Of a stretch of DNA of 64,000 nucleotides, positions 19,153 to 30,634 are shown piece after piece. The translations under genes were made by a program, and so were the position numbers. The notes under the pieces are model-generated. The model was not told the origin of the DNA. It searched no databases and saw only the letters and a program-made list of their open reading frames with translations. Position 1 is the stretch's first letter; each line of letters opens with the position of its first letter. This stretch comes from Rhizobium sp. Pop5 (lineage in GTDB: Bacteria; Pseudomonadota; Alphaproteobacteria; Rhizobiales; Rhizobiaceae), in the NCBI RefSeq assembly GCF_024721175.1, contig NZ_CP099399.1:2542001-2606000 (forward strand). The letters are read 5' to 3'.

Positions 19153-20564
19153 GCGGACTTTCCCGATAGGCCTTCCAGTTGCTTGGGCAGCGCAGCCGCC
19201 CAGGATGTGATGCTCCCAGCCCCCAACAGAACCACGAAATCACCAGGCTTTGCAACCTCCGCAATCATCTGCGGCAGAAGCTCGGCCGACGCAAGGAAGC
19301 GAGCGTCGCGATGACCGCCGGATTTGATGCGGGAGACGAGTGCCGCCGAATCGACGCCTTCGATCGCATCCTCGCCTGCCGCATAGACCGGGGCCAAAAA
19401 GATGCTGTCTGCATCGTTGAAGCAGGCGGCGAATTCCTCGAACAGGCTCGCAAGGCGGCTGTAGCGGTGCGGCTGGTGGACGGCGATGATGCGGCCCTTG
19501 CAGGCTTCGCGGGCGGCGCGCAGCACCGCCTTGATCTCGACAGGGTGGTGACCGTAGTCGTCGAAGATCTGCACCCCGTTCCATTCGCCGGTCAGCGTGA
19601 AGCGGCGCTTGACGCCGCCGAAGGAGGCAAGACCCTTGGCGATGTCGGCGCTCGATATGCCGAGGCGGTTGGCAACGGCGATCGCCGCCGTGGCGTTGGA
19701 AATATTGTGGCGCCCGGGCATCGGCATGACCAGCCCCTTGAGCTCGATCACCTGGCCGGTACGGCGGCGGCGGATTTCGACGTCGAAGATCGAGCGCGTG
19801 CCGTCGATGCGCACGTTCTTGAAGCGCACGTCGGCCTGCGGGTTCTCGCCATAGGTGATGATCTTGCGGTCCTCGATTCGGCCGACCAACGACTGCACCT
19901 CGGGATGGTCGAGACACATGACGCCGAAGCCGTAGAACGGCACGTTCTCGACGAACTGCCGGAAGGCGGCGCGCACCGCGTCGAAATTGCCGTAGTGGTC
20001 GAGATGCTCGGGATCGATATTGGTGATGACGGCGACATCGGCCGGCAGCTTCAGGAACGTGCCGTCGGATTCGTCGGCCTCGACCACCATCCACTCGCCC
20101 TCGCCCATTCGGGCATTTGTGCCGTAGGCGTTGATGATGCCGCCGTTGATGACGGTCGGGTCGAGCCCGCCGGCTTCGAGGAGGGTCGCGACCAGCGAGG
20201 TCGTCGTCGTCTTGCCGTGCGTGCCGCCGATGGCGATCGCATTGCGGAAGCGCATCAGCTCGGCAAGCATTTCGGCGCGGCGCACCACCGGCAGCAGCTT
20301 TTCGCGCGCGGCGATGAGTTCCGGGTTACTCTTCTTGATCGCCGTCGAGACGACCACGACCTCGGCGTCGCCGAGGTTTTGGGCGCGGTGGCCGACGAAG
20401 ACCTCGATACCCTTGTCGCGCAGGCGCTGCACGTTGGCGCTGTCGGACTGGTCCGATCCCTGCACCTTATGGCCGAGATTGTGCAGCACCTCGGCGATAC
20501 CGCTCATGCCGATGCCGCCGATGCCGATGAAATGGACGAGACCGATCGCCTTCGGCAGTTTCAT
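19149..20564 (-). CDS. murC: UDP-N-acetylmuramate--L-alanine ligase MurC
   Basis: A 471-residue Mur ligase that adds L-alanine to UDP-MurNAc. The N-terminal Rossmann motif [14 protein letters not shown] and the ATP loop [14 protein letters not shown] (the histidine in place of N/S is typical of MurC) are visible, as are the central [31 protein letters not shown] metal region and the C-terminal domain with [12 protein letters not shown]. It overlaps murG at the start and murB at the end by 4 bases each. Confidence 0.98.
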   Translation of the reverse strand: MKLPKAIGLVHFIGIGGIGMSGIAEVLHNLGHKVQGSDQSDSANVQRLRDKGIEVFVGHRAQNLGDAEVVVVSTAIKKSNPELIAAREKLLPVVRRAEMLAELMRFRNAIAIGGTHGKTTTTSLVATLLEAGGLDPTVINGGIINAYGTNARMGEGEWMVVEADESDGTFLKLPADVAVITNIDPEHLDHYGNFDAVRAAFRQFVENVPFYGFGVMCLDHPEVQSLVGRIEDRKIITYGENPQADVRFKNVRIDGTRSIFDVEIRRRRTGQVIELKGLVMPMPGRHNISNATAAIAVANRLGISSADIAKGLASFGGVKRRFTLTGEWNGVQIFDDYGHHPVEIKAVLRAAREACKGRIIAVHQPHRYSRLASLFEEFAACFNDADSIFLAPVYAAGEDAIEGVDSAALVSRIKSGGHRDARFLASAELLPQMIAEVAKPGDFVVLLGAGSITSWAAALPKQLEGLSGKSA

Positions 20565-21685
20565 GTGCGTGTCCTCTTGAATTCTGAGACTGTCTTGCCG
20601 GCGGCAATAGCCTCAACCATGTCGGCAAGCAAGTTCGCGGCATCCGGTTTTCCCGCACGCTTGGCCGCGGCCGCCATGCCCGCGAGCTTTTCCGGATCGT
20701 TCATCACATGGCCCAGAATGGAGGCAATGCGTTCGGGCGAAAGCTCGGCCTGCACGATCACCTTCGCTCCGCCGGTTGCGGCAAGTGCGGCGGCGTTGGC
20801 CGCCTGGTCGTGGTCGAGCGCATGTGGATAAGGCACCAATACCGCCGGGCGCCCGATCACGGAGATTTCCGAAACCGTCGACGCGCCGGAGCGGCAGATC
20901 ACCAGATGCGCTTTCGCGAGACGTTCCGCCATATCATTGAAAAACGGCGCGATATCGGCGCCCATCTGCAACTGCGCCACGCAGCCGCGCACCATCTCCA
21001 TATCCTCGGGACGGACCTGTTGCGTGACTCGCAGCCTTTCGCGCAGCACGTCGTCGAGCAGGCTGATCGCCGTCGGCATCGCCTTGGAAAAATATTGCGC
21101 ACCCTGGCTGCCGCCGAAGACGACGAGATTGAACGGCTCTCCGGGATGCGAAGGCAGATAAGGCTGCTCGGCCGCGGCAAGGATCGCCGGGCGCACGGGA
21201 TTTCCCGTCGCAATCGTCTTGTCGGAGAAAGCGCCGCCGCTTTCCGGCAGGAAACCGCCGGCAATCGCTTTGACGCGCGGAGCCAGGGCCTTGTTGGCGC
21301 GCCCCATGACGGCATTCTGCTCATGCAGCATCGAGGGCACGCCGAGGCGCGTTGCGGCAAGCAGCGGTGGCACGGTGGGATAACCGCCGAAACCGACGAC
21401 GATGACGGGTTTCAGCCGCTGGATCAGCCTCTTTGCCGCCCGCATTCCGCTCCAGAGCGTCCACAGCGACCGGGCGACGGCAACCGGGTTCTTCGAGCCG
21501 ATCGTCGCCGACGGCACGACATGGATTTCCTCGGCCGGGAACTTGCCGGCATAACGCTCGGCCCGGCTGTCGGTCACGAGATGCACCGAATAGCCGCGCT
21601 CCTTCAGCTTGAAGGCCAGCGCCTCCGCCGGGAATACATGGCCGCCGGTTCCTCCCGCGGCAAGCAGCACGATGCCCTTGCTCAT
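20561..21685 (-). CDS. murG: Lipid II synthase MurG
   Basis: A 374-residue GT-B glycosyltransferase that transfers GlcNAc from UDP-GlcNAc to lipid I on the inner face of the membrane. The N-terminal [14 protein letters not shown] is the first G-loop; [14 protein letters not shown] and [14 protein letters not shown] mark the lipid-binding half; [15 protein letters not shown] residues (read here as [15 protein letters not shown]) and the [14 protein letters not shown] helix bind the nucleotide sugar. No transmembrane segment, as normal. It starts 5 bases after ftsW and overlaps murC by 4 bases. Confidence 0.98.
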   Translation of the reverse strand: MSKGIVLLAAGGTGGHVFPAEALAFKLKERGYSVHLVTDSRAERYAGKFPAEEIHVVPSATIGSKNPVAVARSLWTLWSGMRAAKRLIQRLKPVIVVGFGGYPTVPPLLAATRLGVPSMLHEQNAVMGRANKALAPRVKAIAGGFLPESGGAFSDKTIATGNPVRPAILAAAEQPYLPSHPGEPFNLVVFGGSQGAQYFSKAMPTAISLLDDVLRERLRVTQQVRPEDMEMVRGCVAQLQMGADIAPFFNDMAERLAKAHLVICRSGASTVSEISVIGRPAVLVPYPHALDHDQAANAAALAATGGAKVIVQAELSPERIASILGHVMNDPEKLAGMAAAAKRAGKPDAANLLADMVEAIAAGKTVSEFKRTRT

Positions 21686-21690
21686 AAGCT

Positions 21691-22845
21691 TTACTCCGCC
21701 GGCATGCCGTGCGGGACGCGGAAGAGGCTCCGGTCCTGCGCGCGCTTTTCCGGTCGATGGCGTGTCAGTGCCAGAATGAAGCCGGCGGTGACGCAGATCG
21801 CCACCATGGACGAACCGCCGTAGGAAATCAGCGGCAGCGTCATGCCCTTTGCCGGCAGCAGTTCGAGATTGACGCCGACATTGATGATCGACTGGATGCC
21901 CATCTGCAGCACCAGGCCTGCGACGGCGAAGCGGTTGAAGTCGTTGCGCTCGCGATAGGCATGCGAAAGGCCGCGCAGCACGAGCACGGAAAACAGCGCG
22001 ACGAGCGCCATGCAGAAGACGATGCCGAATTCCTCGGCCGCGACCGAGAAGATGAAGTCGGTATGCGCATCCGGGATGATCCGCTTGACGATGCCCTCGC
22101 CTGGGCCCTGGCCGAACCAGCTGCCGCGGATGATCGCCTCGCGCGCGGTGTCGATCTGGAACGTGTCACCCTCGCCGGTCATGAACTTATCTATTCGCAG
22201 CGCCACGTGCGGGAAGACGTAATAGGCGGTGAACAGGCCGCCGACCCCGCCGACGCCGAGAAGCATGATCCATATCCACGGCATGCCAGCCATGAAGAAC
22301 ATTCCGCCCCAGACGGCCGTCGTCAGGATGGTCTGGCCAAGGTCCGGCTGCGCGACGAGAAGAGCCGCGACGATGCCGAACAGGATGATGGCGAAGAGAT
22401 TGCCTGGAATTTCCGGCTGGCGCGCATGTTCGGCAAACAGCCAGGCGCAGACCACGACGAAGGCGGGCTTCATGAATTCCGACGGCTGGATGGAAAGGCC
22501 GGCAATCCAGATCCAGCGCCTGCCGCCCTTGACCTCCTGTCCGACGAACAGCACCAGCACCATCATCGCGAGCGAGATGATCAGCAGCAGGATCGCAGTG
22601 CGCCGCACCTGGCGCGGCGTCAGGAAAGACAGCCCGAGCATGACGGCGATCGACGGGATCATGAAGGCCGCGTGACGCTTGACGAAGTGGAAAGGCTCGA
22701 GCCCGATGCGCTCGGCAACCGCGGGAGATGCCGCAAACGACAGCATGAAGCCGATGCCCATCAGGAAGATGAACATCGCCAGGAAGAAGCGGTCGATGGT
22801 CCAGAACCAATCGGCCAGAGGCCCACGTTCCGCGCGGCTTACCAT
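21691..22845 (-). CDS. ftsW: Septal peptidoglycan polymerase FtsW
   Basis: A 384-residue SEDS-family membrane protein with about ten hydrophobic segments, for example [20 protein letters not shown] and [14 protein letters not shown] landmarks are present: [21 protein letters not shown]-like QPDLGQTI and the catalytic-loop region with SYGGSSM near the C-terminus. It works with FtsI to polymerise septal peptidoglycan from lipid II. The start codon is separated from the murD stop by one base, and murG follows 5 bases later. Confidence 0.96.
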   Translation of the reverse strand: MVSRAERGPLADWFWTIDRFFLAMFIFLMGIGFMLSFAASPAVAERIGLEPFHFVKRHAAFMIPSIAVMLGLSFLTPRQVRRTAILLLIISLAMMVLVLFVGQEVKGGRRWIWIAGLSIQPSEFMKPAFVVVCAWLFAEHARQPEIPGNLFAIILFGIVAALLVAQPDLGQTILTTAVWGGMFFMAGMPWIWIMLLGVGGVGGLFTAYYVFPHVALRIDKFMTGEGDTFQIDTAREAIIRGSWFGQGPGEGIVKRIIPDAHTDFIFSVAAEEFGIVFCMALVALFSVLVLRGLSHAYRERNDFNRFAVAGLVLQMGIQSIINVGVNLELLPAKGMTLPLISYGGSSMVAICVTAGFILALTRHRPEKRAQDRSLFRVPHGMPAE

Positions 22846-22846
22846 G

Positions 22847-24259
22847 TCATTTCTCTCCTGTTGCCGGACCGATCAGCATCGTCATTCCGTCAAGTGCCGC
22901 CACGTGGCTGACAAAGGCATCGCCCCTGACTTCGAAGTTCTTATACTGGTCGAAGCTTGCGCAAGCCGGGGATAACATCACGACGGCAGCGGCAGCCTCG
23001 TCGCGCTCCACATCCGCCGCCGCATGCGCAACCGCCCGCTCCAGCGTGCCTGATATCTCGTAAGGCACGGCCTCGCCGAGGGTCGCGGCAAATTCCGCCG
23101 CCGCCTCGCCGATCAGATAGGCCTTGGCGATGCGCGGGAAATAGGGCGCGAGTGTTGTGATGCCGCCTGATTTCGGCAGGCCGCCGGCAATCCAGTAGAT
23201 GCGATCATAGCTCGAAAGCGCGGGCGCCGCGGCATCGGCATTGGTCGCCTTGGAATCGTTGACGAAAACCACGCGGCCGCGTCTGCCGACAGGCTGCATA
23301 CGGTGTTTGAGACCGGGAAACGAAGCAAGGCCGGCGCGGATCTCGGCCGCGGAAACGCCGACGGCAAGGCAGGCGGCGACGGCGGCTGCGGCGTTCTGAG
23401 CGTTGTGGTTACCGCGCAGCGTCTGGATGCCGTCGAGATCGGCAAAAGGTAGCATGGCGCCGCCGGCGGCCTGAACGAGTTTCGTGCCCTCGGCATAGAT
23501 GCCCGACGCCACCACGTTGCGGCGCGAAATGCGGACCACGGTGACGCCTGCCCGCTCGACGCGGTCGGCGATCAGCGCCGAATGGCTGTCATCGATGCCG
23601 ACGATCGCCACGTCGCTGCCGGCGACCAGGCGCTCCTTGACGTCGGCATAATGCTGCATGGTGCCGTGACGGTCGAGATGATCGGGCGTCAGGTTGAGCA
23701 GGATACCGGCGGAAGGGTTCAGCGTCGGCGCGAGATCAATCTGGTAGGAAGAGCATTCGACGACGAAATAACGGCCCGCTTTCGGCGGATCGAGCGTCAG
23801 CACCGCCGTGCCGATATTGCCGCCGAGCTGCGTGTCGTAGCCCGCGGATTTCAGGATGTGGGCGATCAGCGCCGTCGTCGTCGACTTGCCATTGGTGCCG
23901 GTGATGGCGATGAAGGGGCAATCAGGCGCATGGGCGCGGCGCTCGCGCACGAAGAGCTCGACATCGCCGACGATGTCGACGCCCGCCGCCCGCGCAAGAT
24001 CGACGGTCCAGTGCGGCTTCGGATGGGTGAGCGGCACGCCGGGCGACAGCACGAACAGCGCCTGCTGGCTCCAGTCGATCGTGTGCAGATCCTCCGTCCG
24101 GATGCCTTCCGCCGAAGCCTTGGCGACGCTGTCGGGATTGTCGTCCCAGGCAGTCACGTCGGCGCCGCCCGCGATCAGCGCGCGGGCGGTGGCAAAACCG
24201 GAGCCGCCGAGCCCGAAGAGCGCGACCTTCCTGTCCTTGAGCGTCGTGACCGGGATCAT
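22847..24259 (-). CDS. murD: UDP-N-acetylmuramoylalanine--D-glutamate ligase MurD
   Basis: A 470-residue Mur ligase that adds D-glutamate. The N-terminal domain starts [21 protein letters not shown]. The ATP loop is [16 protein letters not shown], the central domain includes [13 protein letters not shown], and the C-terminal domain includes [17 protein letters not shown] and the catalytic lysine/serine strip [11 protein letters not shown]. Spacing is tight: 7 bases from mraY and 1 base to ftsW. Confidence 0.98.
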   Translation of the reverse strand: MIPVTTLKDRKVALFGLGGSGFATARALIAGGADVTAWDDNPDSVAKASAEGIRTEDLHTIDWSQQALFVLSPGVPLTHPKPHWTVDLARAAGVDIVGDVELFVRERRAHAPDCPFIAITGTNGKSTTTALIAHILKSAGYDTQLGGNIGTAVLTLDPPKAGRYFVVECSSYQIDLAPTLNPSAGILLNLTPDHLDRHGTMQHYADVKERLVAGSDVAIVGIDDSHSALIADRVERAGVTVVRISRRNVVASGIYAEGTKLVQAAGGAMLPFADLDGIQTLRGNHNAQNAAAAVAACLAVGVSAAEIRAGLASFPGLKHRMQPVGRRGRVVFVNDSKATNADAAAPALSSYDRIYWIAGGLPKSGGITTLAPYFPRIAKAYLIGEAAAEFAATLGEAVPYEISGTLERAVAHAAADVERDEAAAAVVMLSPACASFDQYKNFEVRGDAFVSHVAALDGMTMLIGPATGEK

Positions 24260-24266
24260 CGCCGCC

Positions 24267-25367
24267 TCACCTGAGCTTCAGCGTCGAGAGGCCGAGCATG
24301 GCAAGGCCGACGGCGATGATCCAGAAGCGGATCACCACCTGGCTCTCGGTCCAGCCCTTCTTCTCGAAATGGTGATGGATCGGGGCCATCAGGAAGACGC
24401 GCCGGCCGGTCATCTTGAAGAAGCCGACCTGAATGATCACCGAAAGCGTCTCCATGACGAAGAGGCCGCCGATGATAGCCATGACGATTTCGTGCTTGGT
24501 GGCGACAGCGACGGTGCCGATCGTGCCGCCGAGCGCCAGCGACCCGGTGTCGCCCATGAAGATGGCGGCGGGCGGCGCGTTGAACCAGAGAAAGCCGAGG
24601 CCGGCGCCGATGACGGCGCCGAGCACGACGGCAAGCTCGCCGGTGCCGGGCACGAAATTAATCTGCAGATAGTTCGCAAACACCACGTTGCCGGCGAGGT
24701 AGGCGATGACGCCGAAGGAAGCGGCAGCGATCATGACAGGCACGATGGCAAGCCCGTCGAGGCCGTCGGTCAGGTTCACGGCATTGCCGGCGCCGACGAT
24801 GACGAAGCCGCCGAAGACGACGAACATGATGCCGATATTGATCATGAAGTCCTTGAAGAAGGGAAAGGCGATCGAAGAACCGAAGGTCGAACCTGCTATT
24901 CCCGAGGCAAGCGCGGTGCGCATCATGAAGTAGACGGCGATGCCGGCGATGACGAATTCGATGCCGAGTCGCGCCTTGCCGGAAAAGCCCTTATGGCTCT
25001 GCTTGGTCACCTTGAGGTAGTCGTCATAGAAGCCGATCGCGCCAAAGCCCAGCGTCACCAGCAGCGTGGCGACGACATAGACGTTGGAAAGATCGGCCCA
25101 GAGCAGCGACGCGCCGACGATGCCGGCAAGGATCATCAGCCCGCCCATGGTCGGCGTGCCGGCCTTCTTGAAATGCGTCTGCGGCCCGTCGGCGCGGATC
25201 GGCTGGCCCTTGCCCTGGCGGATGCGCAGCGAATTGATGATCGTCGGCCCGAACAGGAAAACGATCAGGGCTGAGGTGAAGAGAGCGGCGCCCGTGCGGA
25301 AGGTAATATATCTGAACAGGTTCAGAAATTTGAAATATTCCGACAGTTCGACAAGCCAGATCAGCAT
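24267..25367 (-). CDS. mraY: Phospho-N-acetylmuramoyl-pentapeptide-transferase MraY
   Basis: A 366-residue polytopic membrane enzyme (about ten segments) that makes lipid I from UDP-MurNAc-pentapeptide and undecaprenyl phosphate. Family motifs are clear: the magnesium-binding [26 protein letters not shown] and the C-terminal [13 protein letters not shown] with the triple histidine. Gaps are short on both sides (21 bases after murF, 7 before murD). Confidence 0.98.
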   Translation of the reverse strand: MLIWLVELSEYFKFLNLFRYITFRTGAALFTSALIVFLFGPTIINSLRIRQGKGQPIRADGPQTHFKKAGTPTMGGLMILAGIVGASLLWADLSNVYVVATLLVTLGFGAIGFYDDYLKVTKQSHKGFSGKARLGIEFVIAGIAVYFMMRTALASGIAGSTFGSSIAFPFFKDFMINIGIMFVVFGGFVIVGAGNAVNLTDGLDGLAIVPVMIAAASFGVIAYLAGNVVFANYLQINFVPGTGELAVVLGAVIGAGLGFLWFNAPPAAIFMGDTGSLALGGTIGTVAVATKHEIVMAIIGGLFVMETLSVIIQVGFFKMTGRRVFLMAPIHHHFEKKGWTESQVVIRFWIIAVGLAMLGLSTLKLR

Positions 25368-25388
25368 TCAGGGCCCCTTGTTACCCGG

Positions 25389-26828
25389 TCAAAGTTCGCG
25401 TTGCGTGTCGGAAAATGCCGGGAACTTGTCAAGAAGCGCGGCGACGATCCTGCCGAAACCGATGCCCAGAGACGATTTCACCATCAACACGTCGCCCGGA
25501 GCGACCGAGTTCAACACGTAGTCGGTCAATTCGCTGGTATTCTCGCGGTATTCGACATGGACGCTTTCCGGCAGTGATTCCTTCAGCGCAGCCATCTCGG
25601 CGCCCGCAAGCCAGACATGTTCGATGCCGGCCGCAAGCAGCGGTCCGGCGAGATCGGTATGGACCTTCTCGGCATATTCGCCCATCTCGAGCATGTCGCC
25701 GAGCACGGCGATGCGGCGTCCGCGGCCGGCCGGCTCGGAGGCCGCCAGCAGCGCGATCGCCGCGCGCATCGAGGCCGGATTGGCATTGTAGCTCTCGTCG
25801 ATCAGCGTGAAGCTGCCGCGACCGCCGCCGATCGAAAGCCGGTGGCGCTTGCCCCGGCCCTTTTCCGGCTTCAAGGTCGCAAGCGCCTCGATCGCTCCCT
25901 GCATGTCGGCGCCGACGATCCTGACGACACCCAGAGCGGCGAGCGCATTCTCGGCAATGTGACGGCCGGGCGCGCCGATCGCAACCTCCAGCGTCTCGCC
26001 GCCGATCGTCAGCCATAGCGTCGAATTTTCGTCCGATCCGTTGAATTCCGCGAGCCGGTATTCGGCCTTGGCGTGCTGGCCGAAGGAATGGATATGTTCG
26101 ATGCCGAGCGACTGCGCCGTGCGGTCGAGGAAATTGAACTGGTCGTTGTCGCGGTTGAGCACGACGTGGCCGCCGGGTTCGAGCCCTTCGAAGATCTCGG
26201 CCTTGGCGGCGGCGATCTCCTTGATGCTCTTGAAATTGCCGAGATGAGCCGGCGCGATCGTCGTGATGACGGCGACATGCGGACGGATCATCGCCACCAG
26301 CGGGCGGATCTCGCCCGGATGGTTCATGCCCACCTCGAAGACGCCGTAATCCGTATCGGCAGCCATCCGCGCCAGCGTCAGCGGCACACCCCAGTGATTG
26401 TTGAAGGAGGCGACGGAAGCATGCACCTTGCCGGAGGGCGACAGGACGTGCCGCAGCATCTCCTTGGTGGTGGTCTTGCCGACCGAGCCGGTAACGGCGA
26501 TGATCTTCGCCTGCGAGCGCTCGCGCGAGGCCTGCCCCAGCCGTCCGAGCGCCGCCAGCACGTCTTCCACGACGATCATCGGCACCGTCAGGCGGCCCAT
26601 GGCGGGAAGCCTCGCTTCGCTGACGACGAGCAGGGAAGCGCCGTTCGCCACGGCCATCGACGCGTAATCGTGACCGTCGACACGGTCGCCCTTGATCGCG
26701 AAGAAGGCTTCGCCTGGTGTAATCGAGCGGCTGTCGATGGAAATGCCGGTGATGCCCTCGGGCAGAGTGCCGAAGGGGCGCCCCGCCATCGCTGCGATCA
26801 TGTCTTCGGTCGTCCAGAGCCAGCTCAA
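25389..26828 (-). CDS. murF: UDP-N-acetylmuramoyl-tripeptide--D-alanyl-D-alanine ligase MurF
   Basis: A 479-residue Mur ligase that joins D-Ala-D-Ala to the UDP-MurNAc-tripeptide. ATP loop [15 protein letters not shown], central [10 protein letters not shown] and [14 protein letters not shown], and C-terminal [16 protein letters not shown] plus [14 protein letters not shown] are all present and in family order. The initiation codon overlaps the murE stop by 4 bases. It uses the product of the ddl gene further down the cluster. Confidence 0.98.
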   Translation of the reverse strand: MSWLWTTEDMIAAMAGRPFGTLPEGITGISIDSRSITPGEAFFAIKGDRVDGHDYASMAVANGASLLVVSEARLPAMGRLTVPMIVVEDVLAALGRLGQASRERSQAKIIAVTGSVGKTTTKEMLRHVLSPSGKVHASVASFNNHWGVPLTLARMAADTDYGVFEVGMNHPGEIRPLVAMIRPHVAVITTIAPAHLGNFKSIKEIAAAKAEIFEGLEPGGHVVLNRDNDQFNFLDRTAQSLGIEHIHSFGQHAKAEYRLAEFNGSDENSTLWLTIGGETLEVAIGAPGRHIAENALAALGVVRIVGADMQGAIEALATLKPEKGRGKRHRLSIGGGRGSFTLIDESYNANPASMRAAIALLAASEPAGRGRRIAVLGDMLEMGEYAEKVHTDLAGPLLAAGIEHVWLAGAEMAALKESLPESVHVEYRENTSELTDYVLNSVAPGDVLMVKSSLGIGFGRIVAALLDKFPAFSDTQREL

Positions 26829-28285
26829 GATTTCAGTTCCTCCAAGGCCTTGCGCACCTCCGCATGATCGGAGAACGGCAATGTGACGCTCCCGATCGTC
26901 TGTCCTTCTTCATGCCCCTTGCCGGCGACGATCAGTGTGTCGCCTGACTTCAGCATGCCGACCGCCTCGCGGATCGCCTTGGCGCGATCCCCGATTTCCG
27001 AAGCGCAGCTTGCTGCCGCCATGATCTCCGCCCGGATCGAGGCCGGCTCCTCCGAACGCGGATTGTCGTCGGTGACGATGACGATATCGGCAAGGCGGCA
27101 GGCGATGTCGCCCATGATCGGCCGTTTGCCGCGGTCACGGTCGCCGCCGCAGCCGAAGACGACGACGACGCGGCCTGTCGTGAACGGCCGGACCGAATTC
27201 AGCACGTTTTCCAGCGCGTCCGGCTTATGGGCGTAATCGACATAAGCAAGCGCACCGTCCTTTGTATGACCGACGAGTTCGAGACGGCCGGAGGCGCCGA
27301 CGAGCTTCTCCAGCGCAGCCATCGCAACCTTCGCCGCAACGCCGGTCGACATGGCAAGCCCTGCCGCGACTAGCGCGTTGGCAACCTGGAAATCGCCGGC
27401 CAGCGGAATATCCACCTCGAAGATCTCGTCGCCGATATGGATCTCGGCCGTCTGCTTGTGACGGAAGTGCTCGACCCGTTTCAGCGTGAGATAATCGCCC
27501 TTGCGCCCGACGGAGCGAACATCGTGGCCCGCATCGGCCGCCGCCTTGATCGCCTCAGCCGACCACGGATCGTCCGCGAAGATGACCGCCGGCGAACCCT
27601 TCGGCAGCAGAGTATCGAAAAGCCGCATCTTGGCGGCCATATAGGCTTCGACCGTCGGATGGTAATCCATATGGTCGCGGCCGAGATTGGTGAAGGCGGC
27701 CGCCGTAAGCTTCACGCCGTCGAGCCGGCATTGGTCGAGGCCGTGGCTGGACGCCTCCATCGACGCATGCGTGACACCTTCGTCGGCAAGCTCTGCAAGC
27801 AGCTGATGCAACGACACCGGATCGGGGGTCGTCAGCGCGCCATATTCGTTGCGCTTGGGAGAGACGACGCCTGTTGTGCCGATCATCGCGGCCGGATGAC
27901 CCGCATGCGCCCAGATCTGCCGGGTAAACGAGGCGACCGACGTCTTGCCCGCGGTGCCGGTGACGGCGACCATGGTCTCGGGCTGCCTGCCATAGAAACG
28001 CGAGGCGGCAATGGAAAGGAAGCGGCGCGGTTCCTTGACCGCAAGCACCGGGATGGAAGCATCGACCGCCTGGGAGGCGATCGCGACGGCAGCTCCCCTG
28101 CCCGTGGCATCGGCGATGAAACCCGCACCATCAGCCTTGGTGCCGGCGACCGCAACGAAGGCATAACCCGGCGCTACCCTGCGGCTGTCCGAAGACAGGC
28201 CTGAAATATCAAGCAGGCCCGCCGGGCCTTCGAGCTGTGCTTCAATTTCCGGAAACTGATCTCCGGCCAGGTCTCGCAATTTCAT
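26825..28285 (-). CDS. murE: UDP-MurNAc-tripeptide synthetase MurE (meso-DAP type)
   Basis: A 486-residue Mur ligase adding the third stem residue. The ATP loop reads [15 protein letters not shown], with alanine where many species have asparagine. The DNPR motif in [12 protein letters not shown] predicts meso-diaminopimelate rather than lysine, as expected for a Gram-negative cell. I use the ATG at 28285 ([18 protein letters not shown]); a GTG three codons upstream at 28294 is closer to the GAGGG ribosome site and equally possible. It begins 66 bases after ftsI, the largest gap in this half of the cluster, and overlaps murF by 4 bases. Confidence 0.96.
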   Translation of the reverse strand: MKLRDLAGDQFPEIEAQLEGPAGLLDISGLSSDSRRVAPGYAFVAVAGTKADGAGFIADATGRGAAVAIASQAVDASIPVLAVKEPRRFLSIAASRFYGRQPETMVAVTGTAGKTSVASFTRQIWAHAGHPAAMIGTTGVVSPKRNEYGALTTPDPVSLHQLLAELADEGVTHASMEASSHGLDQCRLDGVKLTAAAFTNLGRDHMDYHPTVEAYMAAKMRLFDTLLPKGSPAVIFADDPWSAEAIKAAADAGHDVRSVGRKGDYLTLKRVEHFRHKQTAEIHIGDEIFEVDIPLAGDFQVANALVAAGLAMSTGVAAKVAMAALEKLVGASGRLELVGHTKDGALAYVDYAHKPDALENVLNSVRPFTTGRVVVVFGCGGDRDRGKRPIMGDIACRLADIVIVTDDNPRSEEPASIRAEIMAAASCASEIGDRAKAIREAVGMLKSGDTLIVAGKGHEEGQTIGSVTLPFSDHAEVRKALEELKS

Positions 28286-28351
28286 CGAATGCACTTTTCC
28301 CTCTTGAAGCCGGTCCGCACCTTGCGAATCGGCGTCGGTATTCATTCACAT

Positions 28352-30109
28352 TCAATAAGACACCAGCAAGGCCGATCCGCCCTCCCCGAATTTCGGCTCG
28401 ATGCCGAGAATGGGAGCCGCACGGCTGATAATCTCGCGGGCGATCGGGCCTGCCGTACCGGCGGAGATCGTTCCGCCATATTGCTTCTCGCCGGTCTTCG
28501 GCTCGTCGCAGAAGGTAATCACCGCGTATTTGGGATCGTTGATCGGGAATGCGGCGATGAAGGAATTGAAGTTCAACGTCGGCGAATAACGCCCGTTCAC
28601 CACCTTGTCGGCCGTGCCGGTCTTGCTGCCGACGGCGAAGCCCGGCACGCGGGCGACGCGGCCGGAGCCCTTGAAACCGTTAACGTCGAGGAGATAGCGG
28701 ATCTGGTCGCTGGTCGACTTCTTGATGACCTGCGTGGCGATCTGATCAGCCTCATCGCGTGTGCGCGGCAGGAATGTCGGCTCGATCAGCTTGCCGCCGT
28801 TGACGAGGGCGGCAGCGGCCACGCCCGTCTGCAGCGCCGTCGTCGAGACACCATGGCCGAAGGAAATCGTGATCGAGTTGATCTTCTTCCAGACCCGCGG
28901 CTGGCTCGGCATCTTCACTTCTGGCAGTTCGGTCTGCATCTTCGTCAGCAGGCCTAACTTGGTCAGGTAGTCCTTCTGCGCGTCGATGCCGACGATGTCG
29001 ATGACGCGCGCCGTGCCGATATTCGAGGAATACTGGAAGATTTCGGGAACGGTCAGCCAGCGGCGCTGCCCGTGAAAATCGTGGATGGTGAAGCCGCCGA
29101 TATAGATCGGCTTGCTGGCGTCGAAAGTGTCCGACATCTTCACCTTGCCGGTGTCGAGCGCCATCGCCAGCGAAAAGGTCTTGAAGGTCGAGCCCATTTC
29201 GAAGGTGCCGTTGGTCATGCGGTTGAGCCAGCCGTCCTTGGCGCCTTCCTGCGGATCGTTCGGATCGAAATCCGGCGCCGATGCCATGGCGAGCACCTCA
29301 CCGGTGTGCACGTCGATAACAGCAGCACCGGCACCCTTGGACTGGAAATTGTTGACGGCGTTGACGACGGCGTCGCGCACGATGTTCTGCACGCGCAGGT
29401 CGATCGAAAGCCGCACCGGCTCGAGCGGCTGGTCGCTGGTCATGCCGACCGAGGCGAGATCGGCGAGCCCCTGGTCGTCGATAAATTTCTCCATGCCGGC
29501 GACACCGCGATTGTCGATGTTGACGTAGCCGAGAATGTGAGCGGCGGTCGATCCGCCCGGATAGAAGCGGCGCTTCTCCGGCCTGAAGCCGATGCCGGGA
29601 ATGCCGAGCGCCAGGATCTGGCTCTGCTGCTTCGGCGTCAGCTGCCGGCGCAGCCAGGCGAAATGCGAAGTCTTGACGGAAAGCTTCTTATAAGTGTCTT
29701 TGGCGTCGAGTTCGGGCAGAACGGAAGAAAGCTTCTCGACCGCCTCGTCCACGTCGACGATCTTGTTCGGCTCGGCAAACAGCGAGACGGTGCGGATATC
29801 TGTTGCCAGCACCTCGCCGTTGCGGTCCAGAATATCGGGGCGCGAGGCCATCAGCCGGTCGGGCGGCAGAATGCTGGAGACGACCTCCTGGTCCTTCATC
29901 GCATATTCGACCAGGCGGCCGCCGATGACGGCGTAGACGCCCATGAACCCCATGATCAACAGGCCGACGCGGCTTTTCGCCTGTCCGGATTTTTTCTTGC
30001 GCGACCCCTCGATCGGCATGCCGGCGGACGGGCCGCCGAAACGGTTATAAACGCCGGCGGAGAAATGCGCCTGGCTCTTCAGGACCATGATCCGGGAAAG
30101 AAACGACAT
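28352..30109 (-). CDS. ftsI: Septal transpeptidase FtsI (penicillin-binding protein 3)
   Basis: A 585-residue class B penicillin-binding protein. A basic N-terminal tail is followed by one membrane segment (VGLLIMGFMGVYAVIGGRLV, about 48-67), the pedestal domain (ASRPDILDRNGEVLATD), and a transpeptidase domain with the three active-site motifs STFK (SxxK), SSN and KTG (GSKTGTADK). It cross-links septal peptidoglycan with FtsW. The start overlaps the ftsL stop by one base (TAATG). The N-terminal tail before the membrane segment is about 45 residues, longer than in enterobacteria. Confidence 0.97.
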   Translation of the reverse strand: MSFLSRIMVLKSQAHFSAGVYNRFGGPSAGMPIEGSRKKKSGQAKSRVGLLIMGFMGVYAVIGGRLVEYAMKDQEVVSSILPPDRLMASRPDILDRNGEVLATDIRTVSLFAEPNKIVDVDEAVEKLSSVLPELDAKDTYKKLSVKTSHFAWLRRQLTPKQQSQILALGIPGIGFRPEKRRFYPGGSTAAHILGYVNIDNRGVAGMEKFIDDQGLADLASVGMTSDQPLEPVRLSIDLRVQNIVRDAVVNAVNNFQSKGAGAAVIDVHTGEVLAMASAPDFDPNDPQEGAKDGWLNRMTNGTFEMGSTFKTFSLAMALDTGKVKMSDTFDASKPIYIGGFTIHDFHGQRRWLTVPEIFQYSSNIGTARVIDIVGIDAQKDYLTKLGLLTKMQTELPEVKMPSQPRVWKKINSITISFGHGVSTTALQTGVAAAALVNGGKLIEPTFLPRTRDEADQIATQVIKKSTSDQIRYLLDVNGFKGSGRVARVPGFAVGSKTGTADKVVNGRYSPTLNFNSFIAAFPINDPKYAVITFCDEPKTGEKQYGGTISAGTAGPIAREIISRAAPILGIEPKFGEGGSALLVSY

Positions 30110-30633
30110 TATTCCACCGACCCCGTTTCGATCGCGTCTGCATCTGCGTCTGCGTCTGCGTCATCCTCCGCCCCACCATCAGGCTTGACGGCCCCGTGCA
30201 GTTCCACTGCGCCACGCTGCGCGGGCGTCGGAACGGGTTGCGCCTTGGAGGGGCCGGCAGCACCTTTGGCGCTCGCCACAGTTGCGCCCTTGGCACCTGC
30301 AGCACCATCCGCTTTGGCCTCCGTCACGTCAGGCACGGGAACCTCGGATTTCAGCATCGGCAATTCCTTGGCATGCACCAGCGCCGTCGATTCCGTCGGC
30401 TGCAGCTGCAACTCGTCATTATAGGCCTTGACCAGCCGCTCCAGGCGGTTCGGCTGCGATTGCAGTGCCCAGTCGGCCTTCAGGAGGTCGATCGTATCCT
30501 TCTCGAGCTTGATCTCGGCTTCGAGGCGGTGAACCTCATCGAGCTTCAATTCCGCGCGGTGCTTGATCGTGTAGGTGACGGCGGCAGCTGCCGTCATGAC
30601 GCCGATGAGCACGAGATCGAACGTTTTCAGCAT
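30109..30633 (-). CDS. ftsL: Divisome protein FtsL with extended acidic Ala/Asp tail
   Basis: About 174 residues between rsmH and ftsI, the usual place of ftsL. It has one membrane segment (MLKTFDLVLIGVMTAAAAV), then a coiled-coil stretch (HRAELKLDEVHRLEAEIKLE) and the FtsL-like DWALQSQPNRLERLV. This bitopic protein would form the FtsQ-FtsB-FtsL bridge in the periplasm. Beyond residue 90 comes a low-complexity Ala/Pro/Gly tail ending in alternating Asp-Ala coded by a six-base tandem repeat. The name rests on position and topology as much as on sequence. The start is taken at 30633 rather than 30678, because the longer reading overlaps rsmH. Confidence 0.88.
   Translation of the reverse strand: MLKTFDLVLIGVMTAAAAVTYTIKHRAELKLDEVHRLEAEIKLEKDTIDLLKADWALQSQPNRLERLVKAYNDELQLQPTESTALVHAKELPMLKSEVPVPDVTEAKADGAAGAKGATVASAKGAAGPSKAQPVPTPAQRGAVELHGAVKPDGGAEDDADADADADAIETGSVE
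30134..30162. repeat. Hexanucleotide tandem repeat inside ftsL
   Basis: The unit GCGTCT (one copy GCATCT, last copy partial) is repeated nearly five times on the plus strand. In the ftsL frame it codes for alternating Asp and Ala near the C-terminus. Slippage would change length by two residues without shifting the frame. Confidence 0.8.
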
Positions 30634-30634
30634 A

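Noticed and set aside
19179..20831. Long plus-strand open frame antiparallel to murC and murG
   Set aside because: Shadow frame caused by GC-rich codon usage; it crosses two real genes and has no start signal.
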